Below, piece by piece: positions 9,858 through 13,190 of a stretch of DNA of 13,190 bases. Source of the stretch: Goniomonas avonlea (Eukaryota; Cryptophyceae; Goniomonadida; Goniomonadaceae); NCBI GenBank assembly GCA_003573635.1, contig QUTJ01031592.1, positions 1-13,190 on the forward strand. Reading direction: 5' to 3'. A model generated the notes under the pieces. The model made no database searches, was not told the DNA's origin, and saw nothing but the letters and a program-made list of their open reading frames with translations. Within the stretch, counting starts at the first letter, position 1. Each line of letters opens with the position of its first letter. The position numbers were made by a program, and so were the translations under genes.

Positions 9858-12800
9858 CTATACGAAGGCATTAGTGGCTTTCGTGAGCACATGGCGCAGA
9901 CCCAAAAGTACAGACCTGAGTCAAGTTCCTAGATCACTAAAATGAATCAAGTGAGGAGGGAAAGTCGGAGAGCCGGGTACCAGGGAAAGCATCTCATAGG
10001 TCCGGTCTGCTTGTTCACATTGAGGTGGCGCCCCACAAAGTGCACTCTACAGTACTGCCCACACCAAGTGCCCACCAACCATCCTGCACTCCTCTTCGCA
10101 TCAAGTGTGCTGTTCACACCAAGAGTCCTCTCACCCACCAGGTGTCCTTCACACCATCGTCTGCTTCACACCTGGTCATGCGATGTAATGAACCCAGGGT
10201 TGCCTTGGAGGTAGTTGTCAGCGCCAAGCAAAACGCGAGAGCCGCCAACCAGCGCGAGGTGCGCGCGGACGACTGCGAATGTGCCCGCGGAGTGCACGAC
10301 CTGGGGGGTCGCCCACGTGCTGCCCCCGTCGGTTGTGCGCCGCACCTGTGTGTGGCTTGATCAAAATGCTGTGCAGGCAACAGGAGATCTGCTGCATCAA
10401 AGAGATTAGACAGGGGGGAAAACACAACACGGGGTTACGGTATTGCAGACAACGAGGGCCGCACCCAGAGCTCCTTGAGAGAGACACACGCCCAGGCAGC
10501 AACAGCAGTGCGCCCTTGAGCGACAACGACCGGCTCCCCCGCACCACAGCCGTTGGGGTCAAGGCGCAGCGTGGTAAACGTCTCACCCTGCACGGCAGAC
10601 TCAGAACAAACGAATGCCACTGCTCACAGTGTCTTCTCTACTTGGAGATTGTTTTGTTGGTTTCTTCTCTCCTTGGAGATTAGGCCACACTTTGAACATT
10701 TAGTGCGTGTGGGATGGGACCGACCTGGTCGTTGGAGGTTGATGCCATGACATGCGAGCCGACCAGATACACGGCAACAAGAAAACCGGCGGTGCCAGAG
10801 GCGATGTTAAGGGAGGCAATTTCGGGGGACCCAAGGCCTGTCGCTTTGCGGCGGTGCCCGTCGCCTCGGCAGAAGGCGTACATGTTGAGGGACGGGAAGT
10901 ACGTCGAGTGGATCGCGTTCTTTGACGCCGCAGGGCCCTCCCACGCGATCACGAACTTGTTGCCCGTGAACACAACAGCAGGGTTTCGCCCACCTGCGCG
11001 CGCCTTCAACGAAGAAACGAATATCGTTGACACAGAAAAGGGCACGGGCAACGCAAAGCCTGTGTCCTCCCGCACCGTGGTGTTGGCTGTAAAATGCACT
11101 GACAAAAAAACAGGCAACGAGGACTCCAACAGCAAGAAAAGAGAACAGACCTGTGGACTCCGGCACAGTGGTGTTTGGTCGCCACGTTAGGCCCCAGTCG
11201 TCAGACCGAGATTGCCGAATTTCCTGAAGGAGAAATAAGTTCAGGCAGCTAAAGTCTCCTGTGCGCAGTGCAATCACAACGGCGGCACTCGGCTCATGCT
11301 GACAGGCACTACAAACGAACACACGAGAAATAGGCGCAGGGTGAACCAGCCACAGCGTTCGAACAGGGACAAACTAGAGACATGTGAAGCACCGCGCAGC
11401 CATGGCAGGCAGGTGCAGAGTGAAACAGGCGACGTGAAACAATGGGAAATCGAAACAAACACGTATGCAGCACAGACACGCACAAGGTGAAACAGGGACA
11501 ACGTGACATAACGAGGACGCACCAGCCCCGCAGTCAGGTCGCCCTCCGAGAGCATAACATAACATAACATAACATAACGAGGACGCACCAGCCCCGCAGT
11601 TGTGTTCTCCTGCCAGACAGAGAGAAGGAACACGGGTGTGGGCGTGATGACGAGTGCAGTGGCTGAGGCCGAGGCGTCCAACACGGGGGAGGACACGCCG
11701 GGGCCATGACCGGCGTTGGAACGAGGGAGGCCGCAGAACGCGAAGGGGTCGGTGAAGGGACGGTTGGAGTAATACAGGTCCTGGGTAGCATGCGTTAACT
11801 GGCTATGGCAGCAACAGAGTACACCACGCAAGGGACCAGGCTGACACTAGCGAGAGCACGCCGGCGGAGTTGCCAGAGTACAACACGAGGGACCAGGCCA
11901 CACGCAGTGACACTAGCGAGAGCACGCCGGCGGAGTTGCACTCGAGCACATGGGTGAGCGGACTCAGAGCACACCTTGTCCGCGCCCGTGCGCCCAGCAG
12001 CGAGCCACACGACAACCCATCGGCCACGGCTTCCCGCCACAGCGGGCAGGCAGTCGCCGTAGAGGTCTCGCGCAGCGTCAACGTTGACAAGTGACGGGGT
12101 GCCCCAGGTCACGCCCTTGTCACTCGACTCTGACATATACACGTCGGTGTCCGACCCACTGCCTAGAGCGTGCCACGCGCTCATCCACATGCCCGTGGAC
12201 GCGTCAATGCCAAGGGAGGGCCGCGCCTCGGTGAGTGAAGCGTGCGACGCGAGGATGTTGGGGCCGCCTGCGACGTAGGTGAGAGCTGCGTAGAGGGCTC
12301 AGAGTGCGCAGTCTGCATGACTGTCTGTCTGCCTGCGTGTCCCCCTGTGGCCCTGCGTGGCCTGCACCCGATGCTTGCACACTTGCATGAGCATGGCAAG
12401 GAGTCCTCGGTTGACAAGACGTTGACATTGTTTTTGGAATTTCGTCAGTCGGTCACAAAAATGACTGAGCTGATGCGGGTCGAGATAAAAGTCTCGGCAG
12501 ACTTACACTGAGACGCAGGCTGCGCAGGGTCGCAGAAGGAGGCGTACACCGTGTACCGCGCCTCGTATCCAGGAAAGGGCACTTGTGATGTATTGGCTTC
12601 TCGAACACGCGCAGGAGGATCAGGTTGCACCCACTGCTCCTTCTTGAGGTCGAAAATGTTGACTTGGCTTGAAACAACCTGTTTCCTCGGGGACTCCGGA
12701 TCCTGGCAGGTCCAGGTTTAACCAAAGGCTGGGCAACACACGACGATCCGAGAATACGGCAACCATGGTCGGGCAAGCAGGCACGAGGAAGCGGTTGGAA

Positions 12801-12907
12801 CGGGATACAATCAAAAGGACCTAGATCAGTGAGAGAAATCCTGACTAAACCTGGTTAGAACACCATACCTTGCGTTTGCCGCCGTACACGACGAGCTCCT
12901 CCCGGTC
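48..12907 (-). CDS. Partial multi-exon gene for a giant modular protein: Asp-box blades, SRCR, discoidin-like domain and 22 tandem repeats
   Basis: This is one minus-strand gene assembled from ten predicted exons: 12907-12869, 12820-12740, 12702-12507, 12285-11975, 11780-11589, 11223-11151, 11086-10691, 10622-10490, 10355-10172 and 9857-48. All joins keep frame (phases 0,0,1,0,0,1,1,2,0) and use GT..AG. The joined product is about 3,800 residues and is open at both ends: neither initiator, signal peptide, membrane anchor nor stop is visible. The order is an unassigned N-terminal part, about eight BNR/Asp-box blade-like units, then the nested SRCR/discoidin/22-repeat block inside the last blade. 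SRCR, discoidin and Asp-box modules are known extracellular folds, so a secreted or surface adhesin-like role is inferred. The sialidase catalytic Arg triad and Tyr/Glu pair could not be identified, so enzymatic activity is not claimed. Exon boundaries are predictions; the single-gene interpretation is much firmer than any one small exon. Confidence 0.8.
54..77 (-). other. Asp-box closing the interrupted blade (SSDFGSSW)
   Basis: The strand DILTARSSDFGSSW matches the Asp-box strands of earlier blades (DIVYFESGDMGQTW, DVYMSESSDKGVTW) position for position. Its partner strand, VVAVWEG, is about 3,200 residues upstream, before the SRCR first half. Serine replaces the usual threonine before tryptophan. 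An intron follows immediately. Confidence 0.82.
183..299 (-). other. SRCR domain, second half only
   Basis: Residues 3187-3225: PITMTQVRCDGSEANPTAC, then STCLHADDVLISC. This is the characteristic SRCR ending (i.l.dV.CsGsE..l..C......C.h.eDv.v.C). Cysteines are at 3195, 3205, 3215 and 3225. Together with the four in the first half this makes eight, a number typical of group B SRCR domains, although one N-terminal cysteine is at an unusual position. Confidence 0.82.
315..620 (-). other. Discoidin (F5/8 type C-like) domain, second part
   Basis: Residues about 3080-3181. Recognisable elements are LLFDNDTATAF, ALIFDLG, VTSYTLVTSGG, ADPVDWTFEGSVDGLEW and QLLDT. These match the middle and end of discoidin-like domains (lfDgdt.T.w, l.iDlG, v.sYtl.t, dP.sWtleGS.DG..W..LD). 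The first strands of the domain are missing here but lie before the array at 9312-9452. Cysteines at residues 3081 and 3085 (VCSTVC) flank the interruption. Confidence 0.82.
645..9236 (-). repeat. 22 tandem copies of an unrecognised ~128-residue extracellular domain
   Basis: Each copy follows the order: LxYSTxVGG, then VxVTxxFTPS, GDxxxVVLPGFSN, W-x(5)-LxLTR, GFTLP, a segment ending LTIKANxG, and SPxI. The YS..GG motif recurs at about 9215, 8835, 8450, 8080, 7700, 7320, 6935, 6535, 6160, 5765, 5385, 4985, 4465, 4095, 3695, 3305, 2925, 2530, 2140, 1745, 1365 and 985. The period is about 385 bases, except for the longer 12th unit, which carries an insert. Alternating hydrophobic strands suggest an all-beta, Ig-like sandwich (inference). 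A GTDxNY-type motif occurs in units 7, 9-11 and 14-20 and is degraded in the outer units. Copies are diverged, so the array is old rather than freshly expanded. I do not recognise the family. Confidence 0.92.
4620..4784 (-). repeat. Thr-rich mucin-like insert inside repeat 12
   Basis: About 55 residues (1692-1746) made almost only of Thr, with Gly, Ala, Ser and Val. Short imperfect repeats such as TTTTAGSTTTSGTTTT are visible. It lies in the loop between the LLLTR strand and the LVLSGF strand, where other copies have only about 5-12 residues. At the DNA level it is a low-complexity run of GTGGT/CGTGGT-like units on the plus strand, a likely slippage-prone minisatellite. Dense O-glycosylation is inferred from composition. 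Confidence 0.88.
9237..9311 (-). other. Pro/Thr-rich linker leading into the repeat array
   Basis: Residues about 183-207 are rich in Pro, Thr and Ala (TKPPEPTTTAPPQ and so on), typical of an O-glycosylated extracellular spacer. A shorter proline-rich stretch (SPPPNP) closes the array at about 621-644, so both ends of the array are marked by flexible linkers. Confidence 0.7.
9312..9452 (-). other. Discoidin (F5/8 type C-like) domain, first part
   Basis: Residues about 136-182. The opening FRYYKLNTTAPR and then SLSEVWLYDNGRLVTP match the N-terminal strands of discoidin-like domains (YYr.....laElelYd.nG.l). The usual continuation, asn.lfDgdt.T.w, is absent here and appears after the 22-repeat array at about 570. 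Two cysteines (SANCTSLC, residues 175 and 179) lie right at the point of interruption, followed by a Pro/Thr linker. Confidence 0.72.
9468..9653 (-). other. SRCR domain, first half only
   Basis: Residues about 69-130 of the giant exon. The stretch LRLSVCQDNYCKLEV, then WGSVC, then ALANVTCRALGLG, follows the classic SRCR beginning (xRLv..C.GrvEv, WGtVC, dA.vvCRqLGlg). Cysteines lie at exon residues 77, 82, 98 and 112. The second half of an SRCR domain does not follow; instead a discoidin-like strand begins. The missing half is found about 3,060 residues later at 183-299. A degenerate standalone SRCR is the alternative, but the complementary halves make a split domain the better reading. Confidence 0.8.
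9816..9839 (-). other. Asp-box of the seventh blade-like unit (SGDMGQTW)
   Basis: This matches the BNR/Asp-box pattern S-x-D-x-G-x-T-W exactly. It follows the exon start DIVYFE, so the intron sits eight codons before the Asp-box aspartate. Upstream exons coding QSRSDDWGLTW and RRTTDGGSTW have the same geometry. Confidence 0.85.
9858..10171 (-). other. Intron (314 b) upstream of the giant exon
   Basis: Donor CAG|GTGTGAAG at 10172/10171, acceptor CGTATAG| at 9858, phase 0. A CTAAT branch-point-like motif is at 9870-9874. The donor-like string GGTGTGAA occurs three times on the minus strand (10165-10172, 10148-10155, 10113-10120), so decoy donors follow the real one. Nothing else gene-like was seen. 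Confidence 0.75.
10172..10355 (-). CDS. Exon: Asp-box strand of one blade and first strands of the next
   Basis: Sixty-one full codons beginning HTQVRRTTDGGSTW, a clear Asp-box (TTDGGSTW), then a blade core (RAHLALVGGSRVLLGADNY) and ending in ITSHDQ. The acceptor CAAG| at 10356 (phase 2) puts the Asp-box aspartate at the ninth codon, as in the other blades. The acceptor ACACAG| at 10346 would also be open but breaks that geometry. The donor is CAG|GTGTGA, phase 0, and it joins directly to DIVYFESGDMGQTW of the giant exon. The role is part of the propeller-like module. Confidence 0.78.
10356..10489 (-). other. Intron (134 b)
   Basis: Donor GGGC|GTGTGT (10490/10489), acceptor TGATCAAG| (10356), phase 2. 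It falls just before the Asp-box strand. Alternative in-frame pairs exist (donor TGG|GTGCGG with acceptor ACACAG|), so the exact ends are uncertain. Confidence 0.55.
10490..10622 (-). CDS. Exon: blade core strands (EPVVVAQGRTAVAAW)
   Basis: The reading begins about TVAFVCSESAVQGETF and ends GEPVVVAQGRTAVAAWA. The last part is the typical blade pair P.vvv..g..vvaaW that precedes an Asp-box strand, which the next exon supplies. The acceptor CTGTGAG| at 10623 keeps phase 1 with the previous exon. Acceptors closer to the blade core (after TTCTGAG or GTGCAG) are also in frame and cannot be excluded. Confidence 0.62.
10623..10690 (-). other. Short intron (68 b) with an internal direct repeat
   Basis: Proposed donor CAAA|GTGTGG (10691/10690) and acceptor CTGTGAG| (10623), phase 1. 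Without splicing the upstream frame stops at TAA about 10682. The intron carries two copies of a 19-base unit (see the repeat at 10632-10681). Confidence 0.55.
10632..10681 (+). repeat. Two copies of a 19-b direct repeat inside an intron
   Basis: TCTTCTCTACTTGGAGATT at 10632-10650 and the same unit with one change (TCTTCTCTCCTTGGAGATT) at 10663-10681, 31 bases apart. Together they make up most of the 68-base intron. Confidence 0.85.
10691..11086 (-). CDS. Exon: two degenerate propeller blades
   Basis: 131 full codons. It begins ANTTVREDTGFALPVPF and contains the blade core GGRNPAVVFTGNKFVIAWEG. A second core, SPEIASLNIAS followed by AGFLVAVYLVGSHVM, comes next, and the exon ends HALNVQ. The strands after each core (HSTYFPSLNMYAFC, ASTSNDQVG) occupy the Asp-box place but have lost the motif. 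The acceptor is TTTTACAG| at 11087; a second in-frame acceptor, GACACAG| at 11060, would remove the nine residues that duplicate the end of the previous exon. There are no introns at the blade positions here, unlike in neighbouring blades. Confidence 0.75.
11058..11178 (-). repeat. Direct duplication (~29 b) on both sides of a short intron
   Basis: Copies at 11178-11150 and 11086-11058 (minus reading) match at about 24 of 29 positions and encode PNTTVPESTG and ANTTVREDTG. Each ends in ACAGG. Donor use in the first copy and acceptor use at the end of the second would restore one uninterrupted copy, in frame. Confidence 0.78.
11087..11150 (-). other. Short intron (64 b) flanked by a direct duplication
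   Basis: Donor CACAG|GTCTGT, a long pyrimidine-rich tract, acceptor TTTTACAG|, phase 1. The exon ends on both sides are copies of each other (11150-11178 and 11058-11086). Confidence 0.72.
11151..11223 (-). CDS. Small exon carrying an Asp-box (SRSDDWGLTW)
   Basis: 24 codons plus one base: EIRQSRSDDWGLTWRPNTT, then VPEST. The Asp-box pattern is exact (SDDWGLTW), with the aspartate at the ninth codon after the acceptor, as in other blades. The acceptor ATTTCTCCTTCAG| is strong. The preceding exon ends in the partner strand LLSVWQENTTAGL. A longer version of this exon, extended upstream into an open stretch reading HEPSAAVVIALRTGDF, is possible but not needed. Confidence 0.8.
11224..11588 (-). 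other. Longest internal intron (365 b)
   Basis: Donor GGGCTG|GTGCGT (11589/11588), acceptor TCCTTCAG| (11224), phase 0. The stretch holds a pentanucleotide microsatellite, a duplicated copy of the donor 66 bases downstream, and CTGTTTCAC-like scattered short repeats. Apart from the weak alternative exon near 11250-11303, I see no gene in it. Confidence 0.75.
11507..11600 (-). repeat. Duplicated splice-donor segment, copies 66 b apart
   Basis: The segment that reads ACTGCGGGGCTGGTGCGTCC then TCGTTATG on the minus strand occurs at 11600-11573 and at 11534-11507. Each copy has the donor CTG|GTGCGT. Because 66 is a multiple of three and the frame stays open between them, the second donor would lengthen the exon by 22 residues. 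Confidence 0.85.
11551..11580 (+). repeat. Pentanucleotide microsatellite (CATAA)n
   Basis: About five perfect tandem copies of CATAA/ATAAC, immediately beside the duplicated donor segment. A single further copy of the unit sits at 11507-11512. Confidence 0.93.
11589..11780 (-). CDS. Exon: degenerate Asp-box strand plus blade core
   Basis: 64 codons, DLYYSNRPFTDPFAFC to LLSVWQENTTAGL. DLYYS is the strand that precedes an Asp-box in this family, but the box itself is lost. ATALVITPTPVFLLSVWQ is the core of the following blade. The acceptor CTACCCAG| (11781) and donor CTG|GTGCGT are both phase 0. It joins in frame to EIRQSRSDDWGLTW. Confidence 0.83.
11781..11974 (-). other. Intron (194 b) made largely of a tandem duplication
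   Basis: Donor GACAAG|GTGTGC (11975/11974), acceptor GCTACCCAG| (11781), phase 0. Roughly two thirds of it is the tandem duplication at 11815-11940. Confidence 0.75.
11815..11940 (+). repeat. Head-to-tail tandem duplication (59/67 b units) in an intron
   Basis: Unit one is 11815-11873 and unit two 11874-11940. Both begin CAGAGTACA and contain GGGACCAGGC; both end with a shared 32-base block, TGACACTAGCGAGAGCACGC then CGGCGGAGTTGC. The second unit has about eight extra bases in the middle. Confidence 0.9.
11975..12285 (-). CDS. Exon: first clear Asp-box blade and start of the next
   Basis: 103 full codons after a split first codon. It contains GGPNILASHASLTEARPSLG, then TGMWMSAWHALGSGS, then the Asp-box strand DVYMSESSDKGVTW. 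The next blade core follows (DCLPAVAGSRGRWVVVW), and the exon ends GRTGADK. These are textbook BNR/sialidase-type strand and Asp-box patterns. The acceptor ACGCAG| (12286) is phase 1; another, GTCGCAG| (12268), is 18 bases further in and also in frame. The donor AAG|GTGTGC is phase 0. The following exon starts DLYYS, as the pattern requires. Confidence 0.85.
12286..12506 (-). other. Intron (221 b)
   Basis: The donor GTAAGT (12506) is the only full-consensus donor in this gene; the acceptor is CTCTACGCAG| (12286), phase 1. It includes a short low-complexity CTGTCTGTCTGCCTG run about 12320. No other signal was seen. Confidence 0.75.
12507..12702 (-). CDS. Exon of unassigned N-terminal region
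   Basis: 65 codons plus one base, DPESPRKQVVSSQVNIFD to CDPAQPAS. Open, GC-biased third positions and the perfect donor at its end support coding. No known domain was recognised; the stretch lies just before the first Asp-box blade and may be the start of the propeller. The 3' end is firm. The 5' end is uncertain: an in-frame TAA at 12720-12718 forces the exon to begin after it, and the acceptor CTGCCAG| at 12703 is the best candidate. Confidence 0.65.
12703..12739 (-). other. Possible 37-b intron, or a one-base frame error
   Basis: A frame change is needed between 12740 and 12702. Donor CGT|GTGTTG and acceptor CCAG| give phase 0, but 37 bases is shorter than every other intron here. Removing one A from the AAA run at about 12715-12718 would equally restore an open frame. 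Unresolved. Confidence 0.3.
12740..12820 (-). CDS. Exon, blade-like strands (MVAVFSDRR)
   Basis: 27 codons, VLLIVSRSNRFLVPACPTM then VAVFSDRR. The VAVFSDR strand resembles the core strand of sialidase-type blades, but no Asp-box follows at the expected place. The acceptor CTGATCTAG| (12821) is clear, phase 0. The 3' end depends on how the frame change just downstream is explained. Confidence 0.5.
12821..12868 (-). other. Short intron (48 b)
   Basis: Donor CGCAAG|GTATGG (12869/12868), CTAAC and CTGAT branch-like motifs, acceptor GATCTAG| (12821). The upstream frame meets TAG inside it, so removal is required. Confidence 0.65.
12869..12907 (-). CDS. Small exon (DREELVVYGGKRK), 5' end uncertain
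   Basis: Thirteen codons, in frame with VLLIVSRSN across the next intron. The acceptor GTTGCCTGCAG| at 12908 fits. Directly upstream in another frame lies a very protein-like stretch (LLAVVDPENRALVDVACR, 12909-12961) that would join if one base were inserted near 12908. The true exon may therefore reach 12973 with a frameshift in this sequence. No domain recognised. Confidence 0.45.
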
Positions 12908-13190
12908 CTGCAGGCAACGTCAACGAGCGCGCGGTTCTCGGGGTCCACTACAGCCAGCAGGCCACACATGGAACTGCCAGCTCACATGCGAAATGCCCAC
13001 TACAACAAGCAGCATCCACCGACCAGGTGACATGCTCATGCCCGCCACCCAGAAAATTTGGCGATGAGGGCGACAGTCCGAACGAAAAAAGGAGCACGGA
13101 GCGCACCTCGAGGAGAACCATCCCAACACCCGACGGACAAGCGAGCACGGACCTCGAGGAGAACCATCTAACAGACGAGAGAGCACGGAC
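12908..13190 (-). other. Right-end region: unresolved upstream part of the gene
   Basis: About 280 bases without a confident exon. A coding-like stretch (12909-12973, AVVDPENRALVDVAC) begins after the acceptor-like GGCAG| at 12974 but is in the wrong frame for the next exon. The rightmost 100 bases hold a repeated donor-like element. No promoter or initiator can be supported, and the gene probably continues beyond the window. Confidence 0.5.
13092..13190 (-). repeat. Two full copies and one truncated copy of a donor-like direct repeat
   Basis: The minus-strand block GATGGTTCTCCTCGAGGT, followed by CCGTGCTC, occurs at 13168-13143 and at 13122-13092; the latter has a 5-base insert, GCGCT-like. 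The last ten bases of the window (13181-13190) begin a further copy. Each full copy contains CTCGAG|GT, a possible splice donor. Confidence 0.82.

Noticed and set aside
11250-11303. Possible extra exon reading HEPSAAVVIALRTGDF upstream of the EIRQSRSDDWGLTW exon
   Set aside because: It is coding-like and open into the exon, but the 11589/11223 join already gives a complete blade in phase with the expected spacing; an added segment would be redundant. It remains a possible alternative exon.
11815-11940. Repeats considered as CRISPR or transposon ends
   Set aside because: Only two adjacent copies exist, without spacers, terminal inverted repeats or any transposase; the context is a eukaryotic intron.
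10172-12285. Functional sialidase enzyme
   Set aside because: Asp-boxes are structural and shared by many propeller proteins; no arginine triad or Tyr/Glu nucleophile pair could be placed.

Overview
The window looks like nuclear DNA of a GC-rich, intron-bearing unicellular eukaryote. The evidence is spliceosomal GT..AG introns of about 50-365 bases, an SRCR half-domain pair, a discoidin-like domain, N-glycosylation sequons and Thr-rich mucin-like linkers. A choanoflagellate, another holozoan protist or an alga would fit; the sequence alone does not decide. No bacterial gene layout, tRNA, rRNA, CRISPR array or transposase was seen.

Essentially everything supportable belongs to ONE partial gene on the minus strand, read from right (5') to left (3') and running off the left edge, probably off the right edge too. 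From 12907 down to 10172 it is cut into about nine small exons (39-396 bases) that encode blade-like repeats of the BNR/Asp-box (sialidase-fold) type. Exon joins were predicted here by phase and splice dinucleotides, not by transcripts. The tenth exon, 9857..48, is a single uninterrupted 9,810-base exon of 3,270 codons.

Inside the giant exon the domain halves are arranged like nested dolls. An Asp-box blade is interrupted by an SRCR domain. The SRCR domain is interrupted by a discoidin (F5/8 type C-like) domain. The discoidin domain is interrupted by a Pro/Thr linker plus 22 tandem copies of a roughly 128-residue domain I do not recognise, with a 55-residue Thr-rich insert in copy 12. After the array come, in mirror order, the second half of the discoidin domain, the second half of the SRCR domain, and the missing Asp-box strand. 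The likely product is a very large secreted or cell-surface protein: a propeller-like base holding a long fibrous stalk or loop. Enzymatic activity cannot be claimed.

The blades show a second regularity. Four introns fall at the same structural position, just before the Asp-box strand, and the giant nested insertion sits at that same position in the last visible blade. Several introns or splice junctions carry short direct duplications: at 11058-11178, 11507-11600, 11815-11940, 10632-10681 and 13092-13190. The region 12703-12973 has two places where the coding frame changes, explained either by very short introns or by one-base errors. Nearly all plus-strand open frames are antisense shadows of the repeat-rich coding strand.
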